From Georgenia thermotolerans (GTDB taxonomy: Bacteria > Actinomycetota > Actinomycetes > Actinomycetales > Actinomycetaceae), in contig NZ_VUKF01000026.1 in the NCBI RefSeq assembly GCF_009193185.1, positions 1-63,300 of the forward strand: DNA of 63,300 nt. The letters are read 5' to 3'. Position numbers and translations under genes: made by a program. This document shows positions 30,498 through 44,228 of the stretch, piece after piece (the first letter of the stretch is position 1; the number at the start of each line of letters is the position of its first letter). The notes under the pieces are model-generated. The model did no database searches, was not told the DNA's origin, and saw only the letters and a list, made by a program, of their open reading frames with translations.

Positions 30498-30941
30498 TCA
30501 GGTCGCCGGGCGGCCCTGCTGGACGTACTTGAACAGCTCGTCGCGCTCGTCCTGCAGCTCGTCGAGCCGCTGCTTGACGACGTCACCGATGCTCACGATG
30601 CCGGCCAGGCGCCCCTCGGCCACCACCGGCAGGTGCCGCACCCGCCGGTCGGTCATCGTCCGGGCGAGGGACTCGAGGTCGTCCTCCAGGCCGCAGGTGA
30701 CCACGTCGGCGCTCATGATGTCCCGGACGCGGACCTCGCCCGGCGCCGTCCCGCCGGCGTGCAGGCGCGCGACGATGTCGCGCTCGCTGACGATCCCGTC
30801 CACCCGGGCGCCGTCGTCGGACACCACGACGGCGCCGATGCGCTGGGTCACCAGCAGCTCGATGACCTCGGAGACGGTGGCGTCGCCGGGGATGGTCGTC
30901 ACGGTCGCGCCCTTGCGACGGAGAACGTCTGAGATGCGCAT
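30498..30941 (-). CDS. CBS-pair domain protein
   Basis: A 147-residue protein made of two CBS domains, at about 1-65 (MRISDVLRRKGATVTTIPGD) and 72-135 (RVRDIMSADVVTCGLEDDLE, then VVAEGRLAGIVSIGDVVKQR). Such stand-alone CBS pairs bind adenine nucleotides (AMP, ATP, SAM) and modulate partner proteins. No partner is recognisable here. It is divergent from the small gene at 31020, with a 78-bp promoter region between them. Confidence 0.9.
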   Translation of the reverse strand: MRISDVLRRKGATVTTIPGDATVSEVIELLVTQRIGAVVVSDDGARVDGIVSERDIVARLHAGGTAPGEVRVRDIMSADVVTCGLEDDLESLARTMTDRRVRHLPVVAEGRLAGIVSIGDVVKQRLDELQDERDELFKYVQQGRPAT

Positions 30942-31019
30942 GCCGAACTGTACCGCCGAAGGTGAGGTACGTCACTACCAGCCGTTGACGGCGGCCGATC
31001 CGGGGAGGATCATCCGGCC

Positions 31020-31265
31020 ATGCGCGTCGTCCCGCTCGCGTCGCACTCCCGGTGGATCGCGGATCCACGGGGCGGCGGCCGCGGGGTGCGCGTGAGCACC
31101 CACGACGACGCCGGGATGGTCGTGCTCAGCGTGTGGCGCGCGGACGAGTGCGTCGCCACCGTGCGGCTGCGGGCGGACGAGGCCGGCGAGCTCGTCGCCG
31201 CCCTCGCCGGGGCCCTGGCCCACCTCGCCGACGTCGCCGACCCCGCCCAGCCCCGGGTCTCCTGA
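31020..31265 (+). CDS. Small protein of unknown function upstream of thpR
   Basis: An 81-residue acidic protein that I cannot assign. It has a beta-rich N-terminal half (RVSTHDDAGMVVLSVWRADE, then CVATVRLRAD) and an Ala/Leu-rich helix, EAGELVAALAGALAHLADV. No signal peptide or membrane segment is present. GGGGAGG at 31000-31006 is rather far from ATG 31020. It is separated from thpR by 24 nt and may be co-transcribed with it. Confidence 0.68.
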   Translation: MRVVPLASHSRWIADPRGGGRGVRVSTHDDAGMVVLSVWRADECVATVRLRADEAGELVAALAGALAHLADVADPAQPRVS

Positions 31266-31289
31266 GCGGCGCGGTGCCACGATGAGGCG

Positions 31290-31910
31290 ATGAGGCTCTT
31301 CGTCGCGCTCGCCCTGCCGGACGACGTCCAGCGTCACCTGGACCTCGCCACCGGCGCGCTCCTCGGCGAGGACGAGCGCGCCGGCCCGCACCCGCTGCGC
31401 TGGGTGCCGATCGAGCAGCGGCACATCACCCTGGCCTTCTACGGCGAGGTGCCCGAGGGGGCGGTGCCCGCCCTGCGCGGCGAGCTCGCCCAGGCGCTGG
31501 CCGGGTTCGCCCCGCTGCGGCTGCAGCTGCGCGGCGCCGGTGTCTTCTCCCGGCGCACCCTGTGGATCGGGGTGCAGCAGCAGCGCGCGGACGGCGCGGC
31601 CCAGCCCGGTCCCAGCCGGGGCGAGGCGGACGGGCTGGTCACGCTCATGTCCGCGTGCGAGGACGTCGGGGAGCGCTTCGCCCGCGTCGAGCGGCGCGAC
31701 CGGCACCGCGCCCACGTGACCCTGGCCCGGCTCAGCGCGCGCCGTCCGGAGGCCGACGAGCTGGCGGGCCGGGCGCACGCGCTCTCGGTGTACGCGGGCC
31801 CGCCGTGGACGGCCACCGACGTCGACCTCGTCTCCTCCCGGCCGGGCGCCGGGCGCAGCGGCGGCCCGCTGTACGAGGTGGTCGACCGCTTCCGCCTCGG
31901 CGGCGGGTGA
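31290..31910 (+). CDS. thpR: RNA 2',3'-cyclic phosphodiesterase (2'-5' RNA ligase family)
   Basis: 2H phosphoesterase of 206 residues that opens 2',3'-cyclic phosphate ends on RNA. The two catalytic HxT motifs are RHITLAFYGEV (about residue 47) and HRAHVTLARL (about 138), each on a central strand. The N-terminus MRLFVALALPDDVQRHL is typical. The name rests on motif pattern and length. A CACGAT hexamer 8 nt before the ATG could be a -10 of a leaderless transcript. Confidence 0.9.
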   Translation: MRLFVALALPDDVQRHLDLATGALLGEDERAGPHPLRWVPIEQRHITLAFYGEVPEGAVPALRGELAQALAGFAPLRLQLRGAGVFSRRTLWIGVQQQRADGAAQPGPSRGEADGLVTLMSACEDVGERFARVERRDRHRAHVTLARLSARRPEADELAGRAHALSVYAGPPWTATDVDLVSSRPGAGRSGGPLYEVVDRFRLGGG

Positions 31911-32021
31911 CGGGCTCTTCCGCGCCCAACCGGGGTTGCCCTACGCTGGCGCGCCCGGGCCCGCCGCGGCCCGCGCCGCCGGGCCGGCCGACGCCCCGGC
32001 GCCCCGACGCGAGGAGAGGTC

Positions 32022-32546
32022 ATGTCTGGACGCGTGGTGCACTTCGAGATCCCGTTCGACGACGCCGGGCGCGCCCGGCGCTTCTACCGGGAGGCGTTCG
32101 GCTGGCAGATCCAGGACCTGCCCGAGCTCAGCTACCACATGGTCTCCACCGGTCCCGTGCCGGAGGGTGGCGGGATGCCCACCGAGCCGGGCTACATCGG
32201 CGGCGGCATGATGCAGCGCCAGGGCGAGATCACCTCGCCCGTGGTCACCGTCGACGTCGAGGACATCGACGCCGCCCTCGAGACGATCGCGGCGCTGGGC
32301 GGCCAGACCGTCCTCGGCCGGCAGCCGGTGGGCGACATGGGCTTCGCCGCCTACTTCCGCGACCCCGAGGGCAACATCGTCGGGCTGTGGCAGACCGCCC
32401 AGGCGGGGGCGGCCGGGGGGGCGACCGAGGGCGCGGCCGGCACGACGGAGGGCGGGCAGCGGCTGACGCCGGCAGAGGAGCTCGACGCCGCCCAGGGCGG
32501 CGGGCAGCAGGAGGGCGGCCCGACCACGAGCGAGCCGACCGGGTGA
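32022..32546 (+). CDS. VOC-family (glyoxalase/bleomycin resistance fold) protein
   Basis: A 174-residue protein with one VOC module pair at about 5-125: VVHFEIPFDDAGRARRFYRE at the start and MGFAAYFRDPEGNIVGLWQT at the end, giving the usual His/Glu metal ligands. The rest (about 128-174) is a Gly/Gln/Thr-rich tail. Family members include glyoxalases, dioxygenases and resistance proteins, and no substrate is evident. GAGGAGAGG at 32010-32018 supports ATG 32022. Confidence 0.85.
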   Translation: MSGRVVHFEIPFDDAGRARRFYREAFGWQIQDLPELSYHMVSTGPVPEGGGMPTEPGYIGGGMMQRQGEITSPVVTVDVEDIDAALETIAALGGQTVLGRQPVGDMGFAAYFRDPEGNIVGLWQTAQAGAAGGATEGAAGTTEGGQRLTPAEELDAAQGGGQQEGGPTTSEPTG

Positions 32547-32610
32547 ACGGGTGAGCCGACCGGCTGCACCGGGAGGCGACCGGCCGGGAGCGGTGTGAGA
32601 CGATGACGGC

Positions 32611-33841
<1,231 letters not shown>

Positions 33842-33842
33842 C

Positions 33843-36476
33843 ATGCCGTACGTCCCGCTGACCTGGCTCGCCGAGCACACCGCGGTGCCCGCCGGCACCA
33901 CCGCCGCCGACCTCGCCGCCGCCCTCGTCCGGGTCGGCCTGGAGGAGGAGCGCATCGTCCCGCCGCAGGTGACCGGCCCGCTCGTCGTCGGCCGCGTGCT
34001 CACCGTGGCCAAGGAGGAGCAGAAGAACGGCAAGACGATCAACTACTGCCGGGTCGACGTCGGGGCGCACAACGACGCCCCCGGCACCGCGCGTGAGGAG
34101 GGAGCGCCCGAGGTCCCTGCCTCTCGCGGCATCATCTGCGGCGCGCACAACTTCGCCGAGGGCGACCACGTCGTCGTCGCCCTGCCCGGCGCCGTCCTGC
34201 CCGGGCCGTTCCCCATCGCCTCGCGCAAGACCTACGGGCACATCTCCGACGGCATGATCTGCTCGGCCCGCGAGCTCGGCATCGGCGAGGACCACTCCGG
34301 GATCATCGTCCTCGAGCGGATGCTCGGCGCCGACGCCGTCCCCGCGCCCGGCACCGACGCCCTCGGCCTGCTCGGCCTGGGCACCGAGGTCCTCGAGATC
34401 AACGTCACCCCCGACCGGGGCTACTGCTTCGCCATGCGCGGCGTGGCCCGGGAGTACTCCCACGCCACCGGCGCCGCGTTCACCGACCCCGGCCTGCCCG
34501 AGAACCTCCCGGGCGGGGCGGTGCCGGCGCCGACGCCGGACGGCTTCCCCGTCGAGGTCGACGACGCCGCGCCGATCAACCGCGTGCCCGGCTGCGACCG
34601 GTTCGTCACCCGCGTCGTGCGCGGCATCGACCCGGCCGCCCCGTCCCCGGAGTGGATGCAGGAGCGGCTCGTCCAGGCCGGCATGCGGCCGATCTCCCTG
34701 GCCGTGGACGTGACGAACTACGTCATGCTCGACCTCGGCCAGCCGCTGCACGCCTACGACCTGGCCCAGGTCGCCGGCCCCATCGTGGTGCGCCGCGCCA
34801 CCGCCGGGGAGCGGCTGACCACCCTCGACGACGTCGAGCGCCGGCTCGACCCCGAGGACCTCCTCATCACCGACTCCCCGGACGGCGCCCGCGGCGCCCG
34901 CGTGCTCGGCCTCGCCGGCGTCATGGGCGGGGCGGACACCGAGGTCTCGGCCACCACCACCGACGTCCTCATCGAGGCCGCCCACTTCGACCCCGTCTCC
35001 GTCGCGCGCACCGCCCGGCGCCACAAGCTGCCCACCGAGGCCGCCAAGCGCTTCGAGCGCGGGGTGGACACCGCCTTGCAGGCCGTGGCCGCCCAGCGGG
35101 TGGTCGACCTGCTCGTCGCGCACGGCGGCGGCACGGCCGACCCGGCCGTGTCCGACCTGGACACCACCACGGCGCCCGCCCCGATCGTCTTCGACCCGGC
35201 CGAGGCCACCCGCCTGGTCGGCGTGGCCTACCCCCGCGAGCAGGTCCTGGACCTGCTGCGCCAGATCGGCTGCGCCGTCGCCCCGGCCGCCGACCCGGCC
35301 ACCACCGCCGACGACGACGGCGCCGACGACGCCACCGGCGCGGTCGCCGTCACCCCGCCGACCTGGCGCCCCGACCTCGTCGGGCCCGCCCACCTGGTCG
35401 AGGAGGTGGCCCGCCTGGCCGGGTACGACGAGATCCCCTCGATCCTGCCCACCGCGCCGGCCGGGCACGGCCTGACCACCGCCCAGCGCCAGCGCCGGGA
35501 CGTGGCCCGCGCGCTCGCCGAGCACGGGCTGACCCAGGTGCTGTCCTACCCGTTCATCGGCGACGTCCACGACAAGATGGGCCTGGCCGCCGAGGACCCC
35601 CGCCGGCGCGCGCTGCGCCTGGTCAACCCGCTGGCCGACGACGCCCCCGCCATGCGCACCTCCCTGCTCGACACCCTGCTGGACACCGCCCGGCGCAACG
35701 TCAGCCGCGGCGCCGCCGAGCTGGGCGTCTTCGAGATCGGCCTGGTCACCCGCCCCGACGGGCTGGTGGCCGGGGAGGCGCCGGGCGTGGACCGGCGCCC
35801 GACGGACGACGAGCTCGCCGCCCTGCGCGCGGCCGTCCCGGCCCAGCCGCGCCACGTCGCCGGCGTGCTGGCCGGGCCGCGGGTGCCCGACGGGGTGTGG
35901 GGCCCGGGCCGGCCGGCCGACTGGGCCGACGCCGTCGAGGCCGCCCGGGTGGTCGCCCGCACGGTCGGGGTGGACCTGACCGTGCGCGCCGGCACCCAGG
36001 AGCCGTGGCACCCCGGGCGCTGCGCCGAGCTGGTGCTGCCCGGCGGGCGGGTGATCGGCCACGCCGGCGAGCTGCACCCCAAGGCGTGCGAGGCGCTCGA
36101 GCTGCCCGCGCGCACGGTCGCCTTCGAGGTCGACCTCGACGCCGTGCTCGCGGCCAGCCCCCAGGAGCCGCTGCAGGTCGCGCCCGTCTCGACCTTCCCG
36201 CTGGCCAAGGAGGACGTGGCCCTGGTGGTCGACGCCGCCGTGCCCGCCGCGGACGTGCTCGCCGCCGTGCGCGAGGGCGCCGGGGAGCTGGCCGAGGAGG
36301 TCCGCCTGTTCGACGTGTTCACCGGCGAGCAGCTGGGCGCGGGCAAGAAGTCCCTGGCCTTCGCGCTGCGCCTGCGCGCCGCCGACCACACGCTCACCGC
36401 GGAGGAGACCGCCGCCGTGCGCACCCGGATCGTCAAGGTCGCCGGCAAGCGGGTCGGCGCCGTCCTGCGCAGCTGA
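33843..36476 (+). CDS. pheT: Phenylalanyl-tRNA synthetase beta subunit
   Basis: Structural and editing subunit, 877 residues, somewhat longer than the usual 800-850 because of acidic insertions (for example after residue 475, DDDGADDATG). Order: a tRNA-binding EMAP/OB domain (about 40-160, containing GVICGAHN-like RGIICGAHNFAEGD), the B3/4 editing domain (about 210-400) and B5 (about 410-510). The catalytic-like module follows, and the anticodon-binding FDX-ACB domain is at the C-terminus (VSTFPLAKEDVALVVDAAVP). The SDR gene begins inside its stop codon. Confidence 0.97.
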   Translation: MPYVPLTWLAEHTAVPAGTTAADLAAALVRVGLEEERIVPPQVTGPLVVGRVLTVAKEEQKNGKTINYCRVDVGAHNDAPGTAREEGAPEVPASRGIICGAHNFAEGDHVVVALPGAVLPGPFPIASRKTYGHISDGMICSARELGIGEDHSGIIVLERMLGADAVPAPGTDALGLLGLGTEVLEINVTPDRGYCFAMRGVAREYSHATGAAFTDPGLPENLPGGAVPAPTPDGFPVEVDDAAPINRVPGCDRFVTRVVRGIDPAAPSPEWMQERLVQAGMRPISLAVDVTNYVMLDLGQPLHAYDLAQVAGPIVVRRATAGERLTTLDDVERRLDPEDLLITDSPDGARGARVLGLAGVMGGADTEVSATTTDVLIEAAHFDPVSVARTARRHKLPTEAAKRFERGVDTALQAVAAQRVVDLLVAHGGGTADPAVSDLDTTTAPAPIVFDPAEATRLVGVAYPREQVLDLLRQIGCAVAPAADPATTADDDGADDATGAVAVTPPTWRPDLVGPAHLVEEVARLAGYDEIPSILPTAPAGHGLTTAQRQRRDVARALAEHGLTQVLSYPFIGDVHDKMGLAAEDPRRRALRLVNPLADDAPAMRTSLLDTLLDTARRNVSRGAAELGVFEIGLVTRPDGLVAGEAPGVDRRPTDDELAALRAAVPAQPRHVAGVLAGPRVPDGVWGPGRPADWADAVEAARVVARTVGVDLTVRAGTQEPWHPGRCAELVLPGGRVIGHAGELHPKACEALELPARTVAFEVDLDAVLAASPQEPLQVAPVSTFPLAKEDVALVVDAAVPAADVLAAVREGAGELAEEVRLFDVFTGEQLGAGKKSLAFALRLRAADHTLTAEETAAVRTRIVKVAGKRVGAVLRS

Positions 36477-37321
36477 TGTCCACGCCGGTGACGGGCGGGC
36501 GGCAGGGGCCTGTCGACCCCGTCGTCCCGCCCGCCCGCACCGCGCTGGTCACCGGCGCCTCCCGCGGGATCGGGCGGGCGCTGGCCGTCGGCCTGGCGAG
36601 GGCCGGGCTGGACGTGGCGGTGCTGGCCCGGGACGCGGAGCGGCTGGCCGCGACCGCGGCCGAGATCCGCGCCCTGGGCCGGCGGGCGGTGGCGGTGGCC
36701 GCGGACGTCACCGACCCCGCCGCGGTCACCTCGGCGGTCGAGACCGCCGAGGCCGACCTGGGCTCGATCGACCTGCTGGTCAACAACGCCGGGCGCATCG
36801 ACACCGAGGTGCCGCTGTGGGAGGCCGACGTCGAGGAGTGGTGGTCGGTCGTGGAGACGAACGTGCGCGGGCCCTTCCTGCTGGCCCGCGCCGTCGTGCC
36901 CGGCATGCTCGCCCGCGGCGGCGGGCGGGTCATCGACCTCAGCTCGGGGGCCGGCACGCGCGACAACGCCGACGCGACTGCCTACAACGTCGCCAAGACC
37001 GCCCTGTTCCGCATCGGCGGCAGCCTGCACGAGGCCGGCCACGCCCGCGGGCTGCGCACCTTCGAGCTGGCCCCCGGCGTCGTCGTCACCGACATGACCC
37101 GCTCGATGCGCGCCCACGCCGGGCGCACCGAGTGGACGGACGTGGCCGACGTCGTCGAGCTCGCCGTCGTCATCGCCCGCGGCGGGCTGGACGACCTGTC
37201 CGGCCGGTACCTTCGCGCCGGGACCGACACCCCGGCGTCGCTGCGTTTCCGGGCCTCCCTCGGCGAGCTCGGCGACGCCCGGCGGCTGCGGGTGACCGAC
37301 TGGCCGGACGCGAGGACATAG
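36476..37321 (+). CDS. SDR-family NAD(P)-dependent oxidoreductase
   Basis: Classical short-chain dehydrogenase of 281 residues with a Rossmann fold. TGASRGIG (about 22-29) binds the cofactor, LLVNNAG follows, and the catalytic Ser-Tyr-Lys are in IDLSSGAGTRDNADATAYNV-AK. A 15-residue Pro/Gly-rich leader precedes the first strand. ATG 36476 shares one base with the pheT stop, so it is translated from the pheST mRNA although the function is probably unrelated. The substrate is unknown. Confidence 0.86.
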   Translation: MSTPVTGGRQGPVDPVVPPARTALVTGASRGIGRALAVGLARAGLDVAVLARDAERLAATAAEIRALGRRAVAVAADVTDPAAVTSAVETAEADLGSIDLLVNNAGRIDTEVPLWEADVEEWWSVVETNVRGPFLLARAVVPGMLARGGGRVIDLSSGAGTRDNADATAYNVAKTALFRIGGSLHEAGHARGLRTFELAPGVVVTDMTRSMRAHAGRTEWTDVADVVELAVVIARGGLDDLSGRYLRAGTDTPASLRFRASLGELGDARRLRVTDWPDART

Positions 37322-37361
37322 GTCCCCCTTTCTCCCGGGGGCGAGGCCGCACAGTGGAGGG

Positions 37362-37889
37362 GTGAGAGTCCTCGTCGTCGTCGCGTCCAAGCACCGCGCC
37401 ACCGCCGAGATCGGCGACGCCATCGTCTCCGAGTTGCGCGCCGCGGGGCTGCAGGCCCGCCGCGTCAGCCCGGCGGAGGTGCGCACCTTCGCCGGCGTGG
37501 ACGCGGTCGTGCTCGGCTCGGCCGTGTACATGACGCAGTGGATGGAGCCGATGCGCGCCCTCGTGGCCCGCCACGCCGACGTCCTGCGCAGGCTGCCGGT
37601 GTGGGTCTTCTCCTCGGGCCTGGCCGGGGTCGCCGCCGGGGGAGAGGTGCCCGACCCGGCGCGCGCGTCGGCGCTGGTGCGCGGCATCGAGCCGTCCGGC
37701 TACGCCACCTTCAAGGGCCGGCTGGACCCCGGGGCGCTGGGGCTGCGGGAGCGGTCGGTGACCCGGTTGGGCAGCGCCGCCGAGGGCGACTACCGCGAGT
37801 GGGACAAGATCCGGGCCTGGGCCCGGGAGGTCGCGGCCGCGCTGCTCGCCCACGCCCCGACCGCGGAGCGCCCGCTCCTCCTGCGCTGA
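37362..37889 (+). CDS. Flavodoxin-domain protein (HemG-like)
   Basis: A 175-residue FMN-binding flavodoxin. The first strand and phosphate loop read VLVVVASKHRATAEIGDAIV, a form seen in the protoporphyrinogen oxidase HemG and related menaquinone-linked flavodoxins, and VDAVVLGSAVYMTQWMEPMR follows. The role is unknown: heme synthesis genes are not nearby. GTG 37362 lies after GGAGG with only one base between, and a CACAGT hexamer 6 nt upstream also fits a leaderless start. It is convergent with the quinone oxidoreductase across a repeat cluster. Confidence 0.8.
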   Translation: MRVLVVVASKHRATAEIGDAIVSELRAAGLQARRVSPAEVRTFAGVDAVVLGSAVYMTQWMEPMRALVARHADVLRRLPVWVFSSGLAGVAAGGEVPDPARASALVRGIEPSGYATFKGRLDPGALGLRERSVTRLGSAAEGDYREWDKIRAWAREVAAALLAHAPTAERPLLLR

Positions 37890-37895
37890 CCCCCA

Positions 37896-41413
<3,518 letters not shown>

Positions 41414-41417
<4 letters not shown>

Positions 41418-42364
41418 GCGAGCAGACCAACACCCTGGGCCAGGTCCCCTCCGAGGACCTCGACACCGAGCGGGACCTCTTCGCCTTCCAGAAGGCCGAG
41501 GTCCTCATCCAGGCGCTGCCCTGGCTGCGGCGCTTCTCCGGCGCCCGCGTCGTGGTCAAGTACGGCGGCAACGCCATGGTCGACGACCGGCTTAAGCGGG
41601 CCTTCGCCCAGGACGTGCTGTTCCTGCACCAGGTGGGCCTGCAGCCGGTCATCGTCCACGGCGGCGGCCCGCAGATCAACCAGCTGCTCGACCGCCTCGG
41701 GCTCGTCTCGGAGTTCCGCGGCGGGCTGCGGGTGACCACCCCCGAGGTCATGGACGTCGTGCGCATGGTGCTCACCGGCCGGGTCCAGCGCGAGCTCGTC
41801 AGCCTGCTCAACGCCGAGGACGCCCACGCCGTGGGCCTGTCCGGCGAGGACGGCCAGCTGCTGGTCGCCGAGCGGCGCCCCGCCCTCGTGGACGGCGAGC
41901 CGGTCGACGTCGGCCTCGTCGGCGACGTCGTCGCCGTCGACCCCCAGGCGGTCGAGGACCTGCTCGCCGCCGGCCGGATCCCGGTGGTCTCCACCGTCGC
42001 GGTCGACGCCGGCGAGCCCGGCCAGGTGCTCAACGTCAACGCCGACACCGCCGCCGCGGCGCTGGCGGTGGCCCTGGGCGCGACCAAGCTCGTGGTGCTC
42101 ACCGACGTCGAGGGCCTCTACGCCGCCTGGCCGGACCGGGCCTCGCTGATCAGCCAGCTGCGCGCCGGCGAGCTCGAGGCCCTGCTGCCCGCGCTGCAGT
42201 CGGGGATGGTGCCGAAGATGGAGGCATGCCTGCGCGCGGTGCGCGGCGGCGTGCCGCAGGCGCACGTCATCGACGGGCGTCAGGAGCACTCGATGCTGCT
42301 GGAGATCTTCACCGATGCCGGGGTGGGCACGCTCGTCCTCCCGGACGAGGAGGGACAGGCATGA
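41414..42364 (+). CDS. argB: Acetylglutamate kinase
   Basis: Phosphorylates N-acetylglutamate, usually the arginine-inhibited step in cyclic-pathway organisms. The protein is 316 residues. The nucleotide site KYGGNAM and the glycine loop [11 protein letters not shown] are clear, as are [17 protein letters not shown] and the [14 protein letters not shown] segment. The N-terminal extension (about 1-35) matches the mobile helix that forms the hexameric, arginine-sensitive form of the kinase; sensitivity itself is inferred. ATG 41414 overlaps the argJ stop by 4 nt. Confidence 0.97.
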
Positions 42365-43617
42365 CCGAACCGACGACGACGACCCCCGCCGCGGCCACGA
42401 CCGGGCCGGGCTGGGCGCAGCGCTACGGCGCCGCGCTGATGAACACCTTCGGCGCCCCCCAGCGGGTGCTCGTGCGCGGCGAGGGCGCCTACGTGTGGGA
42501 CGCCGACGGGCGGCGCTACCTCGACCTGCTCGGCGGCATCGCCGTCAACGCCCTGGGCCACGCCCACCCGGCCTACGTCGCGGCGGTGACCGAGCAGCTG
42601 GGCACCCTGGGGCACGTGTCGAACTTCTTCGCCACCCCGGCCCAGGTCGGCCTGGCCGAGAAGCTCCTGGCGCTGGTCACCCCCGGCGGCGCGCCCGCCG
42701 GCTCGCGGGTGTTCCTCGCCAACTCCGGCACCGAGGCCAACGAGGCCGCGCTCAAGATGGCCCGCCGCCACGGCGGGGCCGCCCGCCCGCGGATCCTGGC
42801 CCTGGAGGGCGCCTTCCACGGCCGGACCATGGGCGCGCTGGCCCTGACCCACAAGGCCGCCTACCGCGAGCCGTTCGAGCCGCTGCCCGGCGGGGTGGAG
42901 TTCGTGCCCTTCGGCGACCTCGCCGCCCTGGAGGCGGCCATGGGCGACGACGTCGCGGCCCTGTTCCTCGAGCCGATCCAGGGCGAGGCCGGCGTGCGGC
43001 CGCTGCCCCCGGGCTACCTCGCCCGGGCCCGCGCGCTCACCAGCGCCGCCGGCGCCCTGCTCGTCCTCGACGAGGTCCAGTCCGGGATGGGCCGCACCGG
43101 GACCTGGATGGCGCACCACCTGCCGCACGTCGGCGGCGGGGTGGTGCCCGACGTCGTCACCCTCGCCAAGGGCCTGGGCGGCGGGTTCCCCATCGGCGCC
43201 ACCGTGGCCCTGGGCGAGCACGCCGCGACCCTGCTCGGTCCGGGCCAGCACGGCACCACCTTCGGCGGCAACCCGGTGGCCGCGGCCGCGGCGCTCGCCG
43301 TCATCGGCGCCATCGAGGACGAGGGGCTGCTCGCGCACGTGGCCGAGCTGGGCACCTGGCTGCGCGAGAAGGTCGCCGGCCTCGGCCACGCCCGCCTCGC
43401 CGGGGTGCGCGGGGAGGGGCTCCTCATCGCGATCGAGCTCACCGAGCCGGTCGCCCCGCGAGTCGCCGCGGCGCTGCTCGACGCCGGGTTCATCGTCAAC
43501 CCGGTGCGCGAGGACGCGGTGCGCCTGGCCCCGCCGCTGGTCCTCACGACGGCGCAGGCGCAGTCCTTCCTCGACGCCCTGCCCGCCGCCCTCGACGTCG
43601 CCGGGGCCCGGCCGTGA
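42361..43617 (+). CDS. argD: Acetylornithine aminotransferase
   Basis: Class III PLP aminotransferase, 418 residues, converting N-acetylglutamate semialdehyde to N-acetylornithine. Motifs are [47 protein letters not shown] and the PLP Lys270 in [17 protein letters not shown] 42361 overlaps the argB stop by 4 nt. In most actinobacteria argF follows; here argR follows instead, with a 4-nt overlap. Confidence 0.97.
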   Translation: MTEPTTTTPAAATTGPGWAQRYGAALMNTFGAPQRVLVRGEGAYVWDADGRRYLDLLGGIAVNALGHAHPAYVAAVTEQLGTLGHVSNFFATPAQVGLAEKLLALVTPGGAPAGSRVFLANSGTEANEAALKMARRHGGAARPRILALEGAFHGRTMGALALTHKAAYREPFEPLPGGVEFVPFGDLAALEAAMGDDVAALFLEPIQGEAGVRPLPPGYLARARALTSAAGALLVLDEVQSGMGRTGTWMAHHLPHVGGGVVPDVVTLAKGLGGGFPIGATVALGEHAATLLGPGQHGTTFGGNPVAAAAALAVIGAIEDEGLLAHVAELGTWLREKVAGLGHARLAGVRGEGLLIAIELTEPVAPRVAAALLDAGFIVNPVREDAVRLAPPLVLTTAQAQSFLDALPAALDVAGARP

Positions 43618-44177
43618 GCGCGGGCCTGGAGGAGCCGACCAGCCGGATGCCGGCCACGAAGGCGGCCCGGCACGCCGTCATCGCCGAGATCCTCGAGCGC
43701 ACCCCGGTGCGCTCGCAGTCCGAGCTGCGCGAGGCGCTGGCCGCGCGGGGCATCCAGGCCACCCAGGCCACCCTCTCGCGCGACCTGGACGAGCTGCGCG
43801 CGCTGAAGGTCCGCGGCCTCGACGGCGAGCAGGTCTACGCCCTGCCCCTCGAGGGGGGCACCGCCCAGCCCGTCAGCGAGCAGGAGCAGATCGCGGCGCG
43901 GCTGCAGCGCTGGTGCGCCGAGGTGCTCGTCACCGCGGACACCGCCGCGAACCAGGTGGTGCTGCGCACCCCGCCCGGCGCCGCCCAGCTGCTGGCCTCC
44001 GCCATCGACCACTCCGTCCTGCCCGGCGTGCTCGGCTGCATCGCCGGGGACGACACCGTCCTCGTCATCACCCGCGACGCCGCGGCCGCCCAGGCCCTGA
44101 CCACCCGCCTGCTCGCCCTCGCCGGGCGCGGGCGGCCCCAGCCTCCAGGCGCGGGCGCCACGCCCGCCGCCCTCTGA
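43614..44177 (+). CDS. argR: Arginine repressor ArgR
   Basis: Hexameric DNA-binding regulator of arginine metabolism, 187 residues. The N-terminal winged helix (about 15-80) contains RHAVIAEILERTPVRSQSEL and ATQATLSRDLDELRALKVRG, where SRD is the recognition region. The C-terminal arginine-binding domain has LRTPPGAAQLLASAIDH and GCIAGDDTVLVITRD. A 20-residue Pro/Gly-rich tail is extra. GTG 43614 overlaps the argD stop. It probably represses its own operon at the ARG box before argC. Confidence 0.96.
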   Translation: MSAGLEEPTSRMPATKAARHAVIAEILERTPVRSQSELREALAARGIQATQATLSRDLDELRALKVRGLDGEQVYALPLEGGTAQPVSEQEQIAARLQRWCAEVLVTADTAANQVVLRTPPGAAQLLASAIDHSVLPGVLGCIAGDDTVLVITRDAAAAQALTTRLLALAGRGRPQPPGAGATPAAL

Positions 44178-44180
44178 AAC

Positions 44181-44205
44181 TCCCGCGGGCACCAGCCGCG
44201 CGGGA
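44181..44205 (+). promoter_or_regulatory. Hairpin between argR and argG
   Basis: TCCCGCG (44181-44187) pairs with CGCGGGA (44199-44205) across 11 nt in the 51-bp gap. It may reduce read-through or protect the argG start. The AGGAGAA ribosome site (44216-44222) lies outside it. Confidence 0.3.
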
Positions 44206-44228
44206 CCGAACCACCAGGAGAAGACCCC

